Assembly (NCBI GenBank): GCA_026214975.1
Contig: CM047809.1
Coordinates: 27,975,375 to 28,039,374 of the forward strand
Origin: Gentiana macrophylla
Lineage: Eukaryota > Streptophyta > Magnoliopsida > Gentianales > Gentianaceae
DNA: 64,000 bases
Direction: 5' to 3'
Shown here: positions 24,600-37,191 of the stretch, piece after piece
Layout of the letters: each line of letters starts with the position of its first letter
Position numbering within the stretch: the first letter of the stretch is position 1
Position numbers and translations under genes: made by a program
The notes under the pieces: generated by a model
What the model was told of the DNA's origin: nothing
The model's database searches: none
What the model saw: the letters and a program-made list of their open reading frames with translations, nothing else

Positions 24600-25060
24600 G
24601 CCATCAGTGTGCGATGGCAGCAGTGGTGGTGGTGGTGGTGGTGGTTGCAGTGATGAGGGTGGTCTGGTGTGGTATGATGGGTGATTGTGAGGTGGGTGGT
24701 GGTGGATGAGTAGATACTAGTGGTGATGGAGTTTTTTGTGGTGGAGGATGATGGCAGGGGTTGTGGTGGGGTAGGTTATATGCAAAAATTAGGAAGAAGG
24801 TGGTAAGGTGGGTAGTGGTAAGGGTTAGAGGTGCAATGGTTGGTAACGGTAGGTGGTGGTCATAGTGGGCGGATTGTGGCGTGGTTGGTTGTGATGGGGT
24901 ATGAGGGTTAGGTGTGACAATTGTGGTGATATGTACGCAGCTGCCGTGATGAGGTGGTGGTGCAGTGGAAGGTGATGGTGGTTGGTTTCGGTGGGGTAGG
25001 CAGGTGGTGCAGGAGGTGGGTAGTGGGTGGTGGGGTGGACGGTGGTTGATTTTTTTATTA
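24600..25060 (+). repeat. G-rich GGTGGT simple repeat
   Basis: About 460 bp rich in GTGG and GGT on the plus strand, degenerate rather than pure. Both strands give spurious open frames (Val/Gly-rich or His/Pro-rich) that are not genes. ATTCCATTCC-type motifs follow at 25080-25160, suggesting a small transposon end. Confidence 0.75.
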
Positions 25061-25200
25061 CTAACTTATGTTTTAATTTCATTCCATCTAATCATTCCAT
25101 CCATTCCATCCAATTTCGGATGGAATGAAAATGACCAAAATTCATTCTAATGGAATGAAAGTTAATTACATTCCCTCACATTCAAAGATTCCAGAATGAT

Positions 25201-25883
25201 TGTGAAAATGCCTAAAATTGTACTCACCCACGTGGCACCCCCTTTAGTACCCGAAGACAGAGAAAGATTGTCCAAAGTGGTGGAACTCCCAGTAACCGAG
25301 CTGGGGTAGTTCGACCCCTCTCCCCTAAACTCTCTGGGTCGGGCAATGCTTAGGGCCAACCCCCGAGAGGTACAGATGCAAATACTATCCCGACCCCTAC
25401 AGGTCGGCCAATACTTGTGTTCAAGATTACTCATATCCGATCTATGAGGTCGGACTAGGTCCCCATCGGACTTAGGCCTTAGGACACGTTCTGAATCAGA
25501 TAATTATGGAAGGAATCCCGGGCCATAAAGGCTCTAATCTTTATCATTTAATATGAATATTTAAATACCACAATTATCTCTTAAAATCAAGGAGATCAAT
25601 TAATCTCTATCTTTTCCTTAGGGACCAAGGCAATCAGAATCCATCTCACTCTCGCCAAACGCTAACTCTAGGGCACAAGACCCTCTATCCCTAAGGAACT
25701 ACGAGGACTTGATTCCAATCCATGCATTGGATACATAGGTAGCTTGATCATTATCAAGTGCTGTATAAACCATCTCAAAATCATCCCGCCTTTTCATTGT
25801 TTTCTGAGTTCTAGGAGCTTCATTAGGTTATGAGTAAGAGTCAGAATACCTAGGATCCATATAGACGATTTTTGGAATCGTCA
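25201..25883 (+). repeat. gypsy LTR E (5' LTR), approximate left end
   Basis: DNA leading directly to a gypsy-type primer site. The right end, TCA at 25883, is well supported. The left end (TGTGAAAATGCC) is a guess. It contains several GGTCGG motifs (near 25328, 25402 and 25449). Confidence 0.55.
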
Positions 25884-25885
25884 AT

Positions 25886-25905
25886 TGGCGCTATAAGGAG
25901 GGCGT
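25886..25905 (+). other. Primer-binding site of gypsy E
   Basis: TGGCGCTATAAGGAGGGCGT sits two bases after the LTR end. TGGCGC is the usual start of many plant gypsy primer sites. Confidence 0.55.
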
Positions 25906-25943
25906 CTTTATTTGACAGTCTCATGTAAAGCTCCAGAATTGAC

Positions 25944-27242
25944 ATGGTGACCACATGACAACAAGCCGCCAACGGTAGCCACGCCTACAATGCGACAGAA
26001 TCAGATAACAACCAGATTCAGCAACACGAAAAAGTCTCTCTCAACACCACCCAATAGGTGTTGGTAGATCAACTCATGGCTCCGGATGACGCAACAAAAC
26101 AGGTTGTTCTCAATGGCGTCTTTCCAGAGGAGGACGAGGATGGTGAAGACCTGGAAGGTCTAAAGGAAGAGAATCCCCTTGTGGAAAATTCACAGGATCC
26201 GGATCTGTAGAAGGGAGATCCATCTAGAGAAATTCCCAGGAACAAGATTTGGAGGAGGATGACCCCAATGATAGGACCTGCAACAAACTCTTTCTCCTCC
26301 TAGGCATAAAAGAGCCAAGAGGGATGATCTATCGACCTCATCGAATTTGAGAAAACAATTGGTCAACCCCCAGGCAATGGAGGCAGCCCGTGCCGAGTTG
26401 GACGCCATAGCTGGAAGGTGGGCGGCACCATTGGCTCTAGAGTCTCGTTTCTCTGAACAAATTGACAATTATCCCTGACCAACGAGGTTCAATATTGGAG
26501 CCCTACGATGGAACCAAAGACCCCCAGGATCACTTGTTCCAGTATCTTACGCACATGAATCTCGACTGTGCCCCAGATGAGATGAAGTGCAAGGCATTTC
26601 CAGCACTGCTCACCGGCCGAGCTCGAGAATGGTGCAAGAAGATACCGGCCAAGACGATCAACAATATTGATACTCTAGGAAATATGTTCCTTAACGCCTT
26701 TATCACGGCGAAGCCATTTCAAAAGAATGCTACCCGCTTGTTTTCTCTCAAACAGAAGTGAGACAAAACATGACTGCCGATACATAAAGCGGTTCAACAA
26801 GAGTCACTCCAAGTGTGAGACGCCGATGATCATGTTCGTATCACATCCTTTGTGGTGGGACTACTTGAAGGGAGGCTATATGCTAAGATGAGCAGCAAGC
26901 TCCCTGCATCTATGGAAGAGTGCATGAAAATAGCATTCAAGCACTGCCAAGGAGAATAAGCCAACCGACTGAAGCGAGAATTGGAAACTTCGGAGTCCAA
27001 GAAAGAGAAGGCCGAAGATACTTCCAAGATGGGAAGGAAGTCATCTGGAGATCGTTCGGTCGGATCAGCCAAGGGCCGATCTGAAAAGAAAAGTGCCTTA
27101 CAACCGTGAGACTTCCCGGTGTTAAACAGGCCTCACGAACAACTGCTTGCGATCATGGAAAGAAAGGGTTTAGCATGAACTCCTACGCCGCTGCAAAGCC
27201 CTCTAGACAGAAGGGACCGGAGCAATCTTTGCAGATATCCAG
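25944..27242 (+). pseudogene. gypsy E gag remnant, cut by copia C
   Basis: Retrotransposon Gag (PF03732-type). An acidic N-terminal part starts at ATG 25944 and stops soon. The core begins after a frame change near 26460: ILEPYDGTKDPQDHLFQYL, then FPALLTGRAREWCKKIP and LFSLKQK, stopping at 26759. It then resumes (KMSSKLPASMEECMKIAF near 26890) and reaches RDRSNLCRYPA near 27240, the lead-in to the zinc knuckle, where it is cut by the truncated LTR of element C. Resembles Tat-lineage Gag. No pol follows, so this element is only a 5' fragment. Confidence 0.82.
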
Positions 27243-28874
27243 CCTCTATCGCTAATCCACACGAACTCCTCGCCGGAATCCTCTTTGGATTGCTATCGGA
27301 AAAACTCCGGCTGCTAGACCGGTCCTTTTCTTCCCTCACAAACTCACTATGGAAGGCTCTCTGTTTTACACAAGAATTATGTACTCTTGCAATTGTGATG
27401 TCCAAAAGAGCTTGACACCCACCTCCTATATATAGTGGTTGGGGCGCCCTATATGGTGTGGAAGAGAAGAAAACCTTTTTCCAATAAAATAAGGAAAATC
27501 AACTAGATTGATTTATCTCTTTAATTATAATTTATTTTGCCAATATCTTATATTGATTATAATTATCTTATTACATAAATCTATTTTTCCAAAATCAATT
27601 AATATCTTATATTAATATTATGGTAATCTTATTAATTAAAGTGCACAATCCAAGTGTATCTCATACACTTAAATGTGGCGCCCCATATGCCAATAAATTG
27701 GCTTCCGGAATATTCTTTAATTAATCTAATTTGTATATATATAATATCTTGTATTTTATTTATTCATAATAAATAAATACCACCATATTAATTTACCACT
27801 ATAACCTTTATAGACTAGAGATAAACTTTCCATATTTGGTTATTAACCATAACCGCATTTTAATCCGACTCGATGTTCATATGTGTGTGACCCGATAGGA
27901 TTCCGAGTATGTTGGCCATAGACACAAAGTGCAATTTACTAAAATGCCCTTCATACCTAACGATCACGGGATAGCGTCTAGCAACACACCATGACCCCCA
28001 ATTATCGGAAGAGTCAAAAGCAATTACTACTACCTTTCATGTGAAGCAGTTACCGTGTAACTTACAATCCTATCGCTGTAATAATATCCATACGATCGTA
28101 TCTCGAGTGTCAATACATTGACGATCGTATCTTATAATTCGGATATCATGCTCTCTCGGAATAATACATTTACTCCCACTTTGCAAAGATTCTCGAGAGC
28201 TAGACATTCCTTATAAGAAGTCCATTTCGGATATTCGATCCCAATCATAGGATACACGATTCCCGGACGACCAATCATGTATACTCCGCATGCTTCAATA
28301 TCACACCCAATCACTACCGTATGATCGCCCCGTGGTTAGGAGAAATCTCAATAGTGTCAAAGCATGACAATCCGCACCGTGATGCCATGAAGACTCCGGT
28401 CAAAAAGGATAATTACACAACCGCCACATAGTGTGACACTTAATGTAAGTGGGTCAGTCTAACGTACGCATTCTCTAATACACGTCCACGTACAGTCCAA
28501 GTGTCCCTACACTTCGATAGACGAGATCTATCCCTATCTTCTAAAAGATAGAAGACATCCAATACGTGCTAGTCTGATTATACTATCAATGTCCCATTTG
28601 ATAATATATAAGACTAGAGACATTTAAGTACCAACCTTGTTATAGTGATTAGAGATCTCATCAACCATAATCACTATCATGGTTTTTCTATCACAGATTG
28701 ATACTAGGGACGTTACTATATATACACAACAAATAATATGAAGATAAACAATATATAATAACATAAGTGCTTTTATTAATCATAATAAAGTTATTACATG
28801 AACTAAATAGATCAGAACGACCCGACCGGTCGGATCCGGTCCAACCCGATTGGGTTTAGGACACCTTTCCAACA
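27243..28874 (-). repeat. 3' LTR of copia C, outer end truncated
   Basis: Homologous to the 5' LTR from 34922 onward. The first ~180 bp of the full LTR (34739-34921) have no counterpart here; gypsy gag sequence abuts instead. A minus-strand TATATATAG box lies near 27426-27435. Ends AACA at 28874. Confidence 0.88.
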
Positions 28875-28889
28875 ATCTCACACTTGGCC
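28875..28889 (-). other. Polypurine tract of copia C
   Basis: Minus strand GGCCAAGTGTGAGAT, directly upstream of LTR start TGTTGG. Confidence 0.78.
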
Positions 28890-30256
28890 TAAAGCCAATC
28901 ACCCATATGCCTAAGCCCGTGCAAGTGAACATGTTTCTCATGCTTAGCTTGAGACAATGCCTTGGTTAACGGATCAGCTATGTTATCATCCGTGTGGACT
29001 TTCTCTATCTTTACATCTCCTCTATCTACTATCTCTCTAATCAAGTGATAGCGCCGTAGCACATGTTTGGACTTCTGATGAGACCTTGGTTCCTTTGACT
29101 GAGATATCGCTCCATTATTATCACAGTATAGAGGCACTGGACCTTCAATGGAGGGAACCACACCAAGTTCGATGTGAACTTCTTCATCCAAATCGCTTCC
29201 TTTGCCGCCTCCGAGGTGCTATGTATTCGGCTTCATTTGTAGTCCGCAGTGAGTCTCTGCGTGGAACTCTTCCACCACCTGCTCCGCCGTTAAGCGTGAA
29301 AACAAATCCAGATTTTGACTTAAAGTCATCCTTGTCGGTTTGGAAACTGGCATCTGTGTAACCTCGTAATACTAAATCATCATTCCCGAAAACCAGGAAC
29401 ATATCCCTAGTCGTCTCAAGTACTTAAGGATATTCTTGACAACAATCCAGGTGACCATCACCTGGATTGGTAGGTACCTACTAGTCATACTAAAAGTGCG
29501 AGACATCCGGTCTTGTGCATAGCATGGCATACATGATAGACTGATTGCCGAAGCATAAGGGACTTTACTCATTTGTGCCCTTTCCTCCTCTCGTCTTAGG
29601 ACTCATTCCTTTCGACAGTAGACCCCATGTGACATGGGCGAAGAATCCTTTCTTGGGCGCCTTCCATGCTGAATCTCTTCACAGATCTTGTCTATATAGG
29701 TGGATTGCGATGGACCAAGCAACCTTTTAGATCTATCTCTATAGAACTTTATTCCTAGAATATAGGCTGCATCACCCAAGTCTTTCATTGAGAAGTTCTT
29801 GGATAACCAAGCTTTGACTGATTGTAACATAGGCACATCATTCCCCTATGAGCAATATGTCATCTACGTAAAGCACTAAGAACACAATGGCACTCCCACT
29901 AACCTTCTTGTAAACACAGGGGCTCATCTTCGTTCTTGATGAAATCAAAGCTGTTTGATTATCTCATCAAAGCGAAGATTCCAACTCCGAAGCTTGCTTT
30001 AATCCATAAATGGATCTTTGCGGTTTACATACCATCCCAGCGTCATTGGTGGTCGTGAAACCTCAGTCGTGTCATATACACTTCCTCAGACGGTTCCCGT
30101 TAAGGAAAGTTGTTTTCACATCCATCCGCCAGATTTACGTAATCATGGTATCTTTTGCCGCAATAGCGAGCAAAATTCTAATGGATTTTAACATGGCAAC
30201 AGGCGAAAAGGTTTCGTCATAGTCAACTCCTTGTCTTTGCTTATAACCTTTTGCCA
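28889..30256 (-). pseudogene. copia C RT and RNase H remnant
   Basis: Continues the frame of the long open frame at 30257-32044. RT pieces are [17 protein letters not shown] sequence near 30190, YGLKQAS near 29990, YVDDILLIG readable near 29850-29880, and FSMKDLGDAAYILGIKFYRD at 29603-29836. RNase H: GYTDASFQTDKDD (29184-29402), EAEYIAP, then LYCDNNGAISQSKEPRSHQ to the stop at 28889. Roughly one stop or shift per 100-200 bases, much more decay than in the adjoining protease-integrase part. Not functional. Confidence 0.85.
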
Positions 30257-32044
30257 CTAACCTAACCTAGCCTTGTAGGTAGTCACGTTACCGTCCACGT
30301 CGGTCTTTATCTTAAAGACCCATTTACACCCTATGGGAACTATTCCCTCAAGTGGATCAACTAAGTCCCAAACTTGGTTGTCTTTCATGGATTCCATTTC
30401 AGAATTCATGGCTTCCAGCCATTTCTCTTTGTCATGCCTCAATAGAACTTCATCATAAGTTCTAGGGTCCTCATCTTCCATGAGATACACGCCAGTGTAC
30501 CTTTCGGGTTCACGGCGTTCCCTGGTGGATCTTCGAGGTGCTAGTGTGTCTACGGTAGAGGGTGGCGCTACATTTCTATATGGTGTCTCCTCTACTTCCA
30601 TCAACGGACTGTTATCCGTAAGTGGTTCTCGAATTTCTTCAAGATCAATTTTACTTCCACTGACCCTATCTAGAATAAACTCTTTCTCTAGAAAGTGGCC
30701 AGTCCTGGCAACAAACACCTTTTGTTCCTCAGGATGGTAAAATTTGTATCCTCTAGTTTCTCTAGGATATCCCACAAATAGACATTTGTCAGATCTAGCT
30801 TCTAACTTATCGGGCATCATCCTCTTCACGTAAGTCGGACAACCCCAAGTTTTAAGATAGGCTAGACTCGGTTTCCTCTTATGCCATACCTCGTATGGTG
30901 TGGATTCAACCGTCTTTGATGGAACTCGGTTTAGTGTATAGGATGCGGTTTCAAGAGCATACCCCCAAAACGATTTTGGAAGAACTGCATAGCTCATCAT
31001 GGATCGTACCATGTCTAACAAAGTACGGTTCCTCCTCTCAGATATGCCATTCATTTGAGGCGTCCCTGCAGGGGTCCATTCAGGTAGAATCCCATTCTCC
31101 TTCAAATAACCTTGAAACTCTCCATCTAGGTATTCTCCGCCTCGATCAGATCGAAGCGTTTTGATTTCTTTACCTAGTTGTTTCTCCACTTCACTTCTGA
31201 ACTCCTTGAACTTTTTGAAGGCTTCAGATTTATACTTCATTAAGTATATATAACCATAGCGAGAATGGTCATCAGTGAAAGTGATGAAATAAGAGTATCC
31301 TCCTTTGGCTTGAATTGACATTGGGCCACATACATCAGTATGTATGAGCTCAAGCAATTCATTGGATCTTATCCCTTTGCCACTAAAAGGTGACTTTGTC
31401 ACCTTGCCAAGTAAACAAGCTTCGCATGTATCAAATGATTCATAATCGAATTGATCCAACATTCCATTTTTATGGAGTTTGGAAATGCGATTCTTATTTA
31501 TATGGCCAAGTCTACAATGCCATAAGTAGGATTCATTCAAGTCATTTGTTTTGGCTTTCTTGTTATTTATATTAAGTAAGTCAACATTCATATCTAATAT
31601 GTAGAGACCATTGCTAAGTATGCCAGTACCATAAAAGATTTCATCACGTGAAAAAGAACAACATTTATTCTCAAATGTAAATGAAAAACCATCAACATCT
31701 AATGCGGAAATGGAAATAATACTCTTCGTAAGAGCATGAACAAAATAACAGTTACTAAGTTCAAGTACTAGCCCACTGGGCAATGAAAGAAAATAAACTC
31801 CTACGGCTAGTGCAGCAACAGTTGCTCCATTTCCAACGCGTAGGTCCACCTCTCCTTTCTTCTGATCTCTAGTTCTTCTTAGTCCCTGCATATTCGTACA
31901 AATATGAGAACCACAACCAGTATCTAATACCCAGTGGTTAGACTTAGAAGAAGTAATGTTGATCTCAATCATAAATATACACGAAGTCGAAGCATCGTAA
32001 TGCTTCTTCTTGGTACTCAAAAGCCCTTGCGCTTTCTCCTCCAA
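30257..32044 (-). CDS. copia C protease-integrase open frame (595 aa)
   Basis: The longest open frame of the window, encoding the middle of a copia polyprotein. Protease: [14 protein letters not shown] at about residues 41-43. Pre-integrase: [15 protein letters not shown] near 174-188, then the C-E-A-C ligands near 207. Integrase: D237 in HTDVCGP, D300 in SDRGGEY and E336 in [10 protein letters not shown], a complete D-D-35-E set. The linker [12 protein letters not shown] follows and the start of reverse transcriptase ([10 protein letters not shown] near 580), where a stop truncates it. The complete polyprotein would be about twice as long. The zinc-knuckle part of gag lies just upstream in another frame. 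Catalytic residues are intact, but without RT the element is dead unless helped. Confidence 0.88.
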   Translation of the reverse strand: MEEKAQGLLSTKKKHYDASTSCIFMIEINITSSKSNHWVLDTGCGSHICTNMQGLRRTRDQKKGEVDLRVGNGATVAALAVGVYFLSLPSGLVLELSNCYFVHALTKSIISISALDVDGFSFTFENKCCSFSRDEIFYGTGILSNGLYILDMNVDLLNINNKKAKTNDLNESYLWHCRLGHINKNRISKLHKNGMLDQFDYESFDTCEACLLGKVTKSPFSGKGIRSNELLELIHTDVCGPMSIQAKGGYSYFITFTDDHSRYGYIYLMKYKSEAFKKFKEFRSEVEKQLGKEIKTLRSDRGGEYLDGEFQGYLKENGILPEWTPAGTPQMNGISERRNRTLLDMVRSMMSYAVLPKSFWGYALETASYTLNRVPSKTVESTPYEVWHKRKPSLAYLKTWGCPTYVKRMMPDKLEARSDKCLFVGYPRETRGYKFYHPEEQKVFVARTGHFLEKEFILDRVSGSKIDLEEIREPLTDNSPLMEVEETPYRNVAPPSTVDTLAPRRSTRERREPERYTGVYLMEDEDPRTYDEVLLRHDKEKWLEAMNSEMESMKDNQVWDLVDPLEGIVPIGCKWVFKIKTDVDGNVTTYKARLG

Positions 32045-32783
32045 TGTCCGGTCTCACCGCAATGGAAGCAAGCATCCTTGGACTTGTCTTTTGCTATCTT
32101 AGGCGTTGGCTTAGTGCAAACTTCGCCTTCTTGGACTTTTTCTCTGGCTTTTGCCTTGCCCTTGCTTGAAGTGACTAGCAACACTTGCTTTCCCTTCCCC
32201 ACAAAGCCCTCAAGCGGCCTTCAACATGTTCAAGAACTCCGCAAGGAGCAATCTATCTTGTTCATGTGATAGTTCATCATGAACCGCGAGAATGAATCGG
32301 TAGAGATTGCGAGAATCAAGTCAATAATCAACTCGCGTCCAACTTGTGGCCCAGCCTTCCCAAGCCTCTATGTACCCGATCATTTTAAGCACGTGTGACC
32401 CCACAAAGATCCCGGATGCCATCTTACAACTAAACAGGGCCTTCGAGACCTCACTTACTCTCGATCGCGACCGAGAAGCATAAAGTTCCTTCAGGTGGAC
32501 CATGATAGAGTAGGCGCCCATAGACTCATGCTTTATTCGAGCTCAGTGTCATGAAGCAAGCATGATACATGTAGCATCGATCTTGTCGAAAAGTTGCTTG
32601 TTGTACTTCTCGACAAAGATCTGCGGCCCGAACCTTAGCGGGCTTTTCCGGTAGGGCCTCGTCCAAGACATAGCCAATCTTCTCGTGCCTCAAAACGATT
32701 TTGAGGTTTCTTTCCCAATCGAGAAAATTAGTTTTGTCAAGCTTGTTTTCGATGATAAAACGAAGGTTCAATTTGTTTGACAT
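32017..32783 (-). pseudogene. copia C gag remnant
   Basis: UBN2-type Gag. It starts at MSNKLNLRFIIENKL (ATG ending at 32783) with NFLDWERNLKIVLRHEK, breaks near 32526, continues as GAYSIMVHLKELYASRSRS and SHVLKMIGYIE (32321-32521), breaks again, and ends in a Lys-rich tail with a knuckle [12 protein letters not shown] (32017-32202) whose final Cys is missing. It overlaps the start of the protease-integrase frame by 28 bases in a different frame, which fits loss of an original continuous gag-pol frame. Confidence 0.82.
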
Positions 32784-34726
32784 TTTCTACAACAATAAAT
32801 AAAGATAGAATAAGTAAAAGCTCATGTATAAAAACCCTAAATTTGCACTAAATTTTTTTATAAGGTTTTACTCCCACTAGCCAACTATTCCCTATTGGCT
32901 TTCAAGAATTTAATTAATTCTTTAGTGGCTGGGATCCCATCTAGTTACCTCGATTCCCGACGAGGGCCGATCAACCGAGATAGTTTCGACGGTAGGTACT
33001 CTTACGATCGCATCGCATCGCGACTCTAGTGGTGACTAGTCAACTCTTTGACGCTTCACATCTCTATGTGATAGTCAACCCTTGTCTCTAAAATCGACGG
33101 TCCTGGCGAGGGCCAATCACCGCAAGATTCTAGTCGAGTCGTAACTCCAATATTCATGAGATCTCGTAACGATCGGATCTCAATAATAACGATATACCCG
33201 TGGTAGGTCAACTCCGACGAGGGCCGATCGATTGGATCCGAACAAGGGCTCTTCACCGTCATTATAATATTGGGAGACAATTTTGGCTCAATTTTTGGCG
33301 TGTGAATAATTTTAAATTAATTCACTTAATTAATTTGGTTTAATTGAGGTCTCATCTACTATGTGCATATTACTACGATATCATATAAAGTAAAACATAC
33401 ACAACATTCCGCGCGCCATAAAATAACCGGTATGATCATGGACTTTTCCTAGAGTGCGGTTTCGAATACAAACTAACGAAACCATGGGGTCACAAACTAA
33501 GGGTATATGTAACCGCTTAATAGGATCTTTATTGTTGTACGCCAATGTGTTCTTTATCTCTCCTTGGTCTTCAACTTCTTGCTCCATTCTTGTTACATAA
33601 TAAATAGTTACACCCGCCGCACACCAGAGGGGGGGGGAGCTAACGGGAATGGGATAATTGCAAAAAAGTAAACTAGGTCACGTTCTTCATTACGGCCTAG
33701 ACAATTTTTCAAAACCAACATAAAGAAAACATTCCCATCTATCCTATTGTCGAGTCCATGATCAATCGAGGTCATATAATCACATTATATCTACACATCT
33801 AATCCATACAATTTTATCTTATGAAAAAGATTAAATTCTAATTTTAACTACTCATGCGTTTTTATTTTATCACGTCAAATAATTAAATAACTTTTAATTA
33901 ATTATACGACTTAATCAAAATTAAAATTAACATTTAATTTTAAATCGATTTTAATTTTAATTACATTTGAACTATTCAAAATAAAATTAAAAATACAAAG
34001 TCTCCTATTTGTTTCCTTTCCAAAACTAAATTTAGCTTAGGCCTGGCCACTTTCCAAAATCAAAATTTTGGAAGTAGCTGAGCTCAGCCTTTTAAAATCA
34101 AATATTTGAAAAGCTTGCAGCCTATTCCAAATCAAATATTTGGAAAGGCCAAATTATTTTAGTCTAGGCCTGGCCACTTTCCAAAATCAAAATTTTGGAA
34201 GTGGCCTAGGCCTAGGTTTTTTACAAATCAAATATTTGGAAAAGCCTATTTCAAATCAAATATTTGGAAATGCCAAATAATTTTGGTTTAGGTCTGGCCA
34301 CTTTCCAAAATCAAAATTTTGGAGTTGGCTTGAGCTGGGCCTTTTACAAATGAAATATTTGAAAAGGGCCTAGGCCTATTCCAAATCAATATTTGGAAAG
34401 GCCAACATGCCATATGGTTTCCCAATGGCTCAAACTATTTGAACCATTGGTTGGCCATGTGACACAAATAAACAAACGAGATATCTATGCACAATAAATA
34501 TCACAAAACGAAAAGGGTCGATCTCCCCTATTGGAAGAGGACAGCCGACAAACGGCAACCCTAGGGTTACCGCCGCCGCCGCCGCCGCGGGAGGGGGGCG
34601 CTGCCAGTCGGCCGACCCCCCATGAACCCTAATTTTTTTTTCCAAAGTTTCGTGATTTAAATCTTGCATCTATCGATTAAATACTACGCAATTAAATTAT
34701 GCTTATTGCTTAAGCTCGAAGTCTGT
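32784..34726 (-). other. Long leader of copia C, non-coding
   Basis: About 1.9 kb between gag and primer site. It holds the tandem repeat at 34040-34403, a CCG-rich run (34571-34590) and several GAGGGCCGATC segments (near 32961, 33104 and 33220). No protein domain. Confidence 0.6.
34040..34403. repeat. Three tandem units of about 125 bp with paired palindromes
   Basis: Units at 34040-34166, 34167-34290 and 34291-34403. Each contains CCAAAATCAAAATTTTGG and copies of CCAAATCAAATATTTGG, both near-perfect inverted repeats, plus GGCCTGGCC or a variant. It lies in the leader of element C. Confidence 0.88.
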
Positions 34727-34737
34727 CTCTGATACCA
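34727..34737 (-). other. Primer-binding site of copia C
   Basis: Minus strand TGGTATCAGAG, one base from the 5' LTR. Initiator tRNA-Met type. Confidence 0.92.
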
Positions 34738-34738
34738 C

Positions 34739-36002
34739 TGTTAGGAAATCACTAGTTTAACGCAGTAGAATTTAAAATTTGATTTCCTTTTCTAGATCGT
34801 TCTTCGTTTAATGCAATAAACATGTTAAGTAGTTTGACGGTTATACCTCAGATGATCTATAAGATCGTCGCTTTGACCGCCAACGGAGAGTAGTTCAATC
34901 GCAAGCCGCCCACGCGTCTGACCTCTATCGCTAATCCACACGAACCCCTTGCCGGAATCCTCCTTGGATTGCTATCGGAAAAACTCCGTCGCTAGACCGG
35001 ACCTTTTCTTCCTCACAAACTCACTATGGAAGGCTCTCTATTTTACACAAGAATTATGAACTCTTGCAATTGTGATGTCCAAAAGAGCTTGACACCCACC
35101 TCCTATATATATAGTGGTTGGGCGCCTATATGGTGTGTAGGAGAAGAAAACCTTTTTCCAATAAAATAAGGAAAATCAACTAGATTGATTTATCTCTTTA
35201 ATTATAATTTATTTTGCCAATATCTTATATTGATTATAATTATCTTATTACCATAAATCTATTTTTCCAAAATCAATTAATATCTTATATTAATATTATG
35301 GTAATCTTATTAATTAAAGTGCACAATCCAAGTGTATCTCATACACTTAAATGTGGCGCCCCGTATGCCAATAAATTGGATTCCGGAATATTCTTTAATT
35401 AATCTAATTTGTATATAATTAATATCTTGTATTTTATTTATTCATAATAAATAAATACCACCATATTAATTTACCACTATAACCTTTATAGACTAGAGAT
35501 AAACTTTCCTTATTTGGTTATCAACCATAACCGCATTTTAATCCGACTCGATGTTCATATGTGTGTGACCCGATAGGCTTCCGAGTATGTTGGCCATACA
35601 CACAAAGTGCAATTTACTAAAATGCCCTTCATACCTAACGATCACGGGATAGCGCCTTCAGCAACACACCGTGACCCCAATTATCGGAAAAGTCAAAAGC
35701 AATGACTACTACCTTTCATGTGAAGCGCTTACCGTGTAACTTACAATCCTATCATTGTAATAATATCCATACGATCGTATCTCGAGTGTCAATACATTGA
35801 CGATCGTATCTTATAATCCGGATATCATGCTCTCGGAATAACAGATTTACTCCCACTTTGCAAAGATTCTCGAGCTGAGACATTCCTTATAAGAAGGTCA
35901 TTTCGGATATTCGATCACAATCATATGATACACGATTCCCGGACGACCAATCATGTATACTCCGTGATGCTTCAATATCACACCCAATCACTACCGCATG
36001 AT
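34739..36002 (-). repeat. 5' LTR of copia C, inner part up to the gap
   Basis: Plus-strand start TGTTAGG. From 34922 it matches 27243-28324. It ends CATGAT where the N-run begins; the remaining LTR is at 49182-49732. Confidence 0.9.
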
Positions 36003-36102
36003 NNNNNNNNNNNNNNNNNNNNNNNNNNNNNNNNNNNNNNNNNNNNNNNNNNNNNNNNNNNNNNNNNNNNNNNNNNNNNNNNNNNNNNNNNNNNNNNNNN
36101 NN
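36003..36102. other. Assembly gap of 100 N
   Basis: Exactly 100 N, the conventional size for a gap of unknown length. It lies at the LTR break of element C. Confidence 0.98.
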
Positions 36103-36559
36103 CAAGACATTTCTCAATCTCATTTGTATTTTTATTTTCATTGGTACCTACCTATTTGGTAAGATATCAATTTTTTATAAAATACTCGATAAATACTGAG
36201 TGGCTTCGTAATTACCGAGAGAGAGAGAAAAAAAAAAAAACCGAAAAAAACTACTGCAAAAACTATCGAGTGGATTCGTAATTAATGAGGGAGAAAAAAT
36301 GTAGTTTTTTATCGATTTAAATGTTATTTTCTATTCGATATTTTCTATTCCACAAGAATTGTCAAATCGAGTTACTTAAAATGGCCGAAACCGTTGGTAA
36401 AACACCGAACAAGTGATTGCTCATGCTCAAGGGTATGGCCAAAACCTTAATCAAATTTACCTCAACCTAATAAACAGTAATCGGAATAATAGAAATAATC
36501 GTAATCGAATAAGCATAATCGTAATAATCGAAACCAAATTTTAACCCGAGACCTATATG

Positions 36560-37191
36560 TGATCGGACCGTAGAAGGTACCATTAATAATCCAATTCGCT
36601 TACCCAATAAAGCGAGCAAATAATTTCAAATAAAATCTCATCTTTTGGTTTAATTGACACAAGAGCCCAATTTCTGGAGAAGATGATGAGGACCCACATC
36701 ATCACCTATATCTTTTCAAGAATTGTGTAATACAAACCAAAAGTCACGGTGCTCATCAGAATTAACGAGGATGTCTATGTTTCCTTTTCTTTAAAAGGAA
36801 GAGCACGAGATTGGTTTTTGTCACTTCCACAACATTCATGGACTAGTTGGGAGGAGATTCAATCCAGTTCTAAAGCAATATTTTACTCTCGTAGAAAATT
36901 GGAATTAATAGTCGAAATTGCCAACTTTAAACAAGAATCAAGAAATGCTTGGGAATGCTTCGGGAAAGATTTCAAAAGTTATTAAGAGCTTGTCCCGATC
37001 ATGGTTATTCCTTAGATATGCAAATCCAACTTTTCAGTCAGAAATTAAGGAAAGACTCAACGCAAGTGCATGTAGATCATGTATGTGGTGGTTCGTTAAT
37101 GATGAGTGAAGCCCAAATAGTTTACGATGCTATAGAAAGATTTCTAAAAATAACAGAATGTGGGAAACCGGTTCTAGCACAAGAAAAGTAG
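36560..37191 (+). pseudogene. Athila-like gypsy gag remnant
   Basis: Retrotransposon Gag core: VSFSLKGRARDWFLSLPQHS and SWEEIQSSSKAIFY (36749-36985), then after a one-frame shift ERFQKLLRACPDHGYSLDMQ, IQLFSQKLRKDS and GGSLMMSEAQIVYDAIERFL (36949-37191). The order A-x-x-W-x-x-S-L-P, then CPxHG, then GGxLM is typical of Athila-type Gag. It is the 5' coding piece of the element whose 3' LTR starts at 40400. No primer site is visible, because the upstream LTR lies in or beyond the gap. Confidence 0.8.

Noticed and set aside
24512..25150. Val/Gly-rich and His/Pro-rich open frames
   Set aside because: Products of the G-rich simple repeat; no start context or domain.
30480..30740. Plus-strand open frames within 30480-32269
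   Set aside because: Shadows of the minus-strand copia C polyprotein.
35887..36281. Two open frames that cross the N-run
   Set aside because: The central part is undefined N and the flanks are LTR DNA of copia C.
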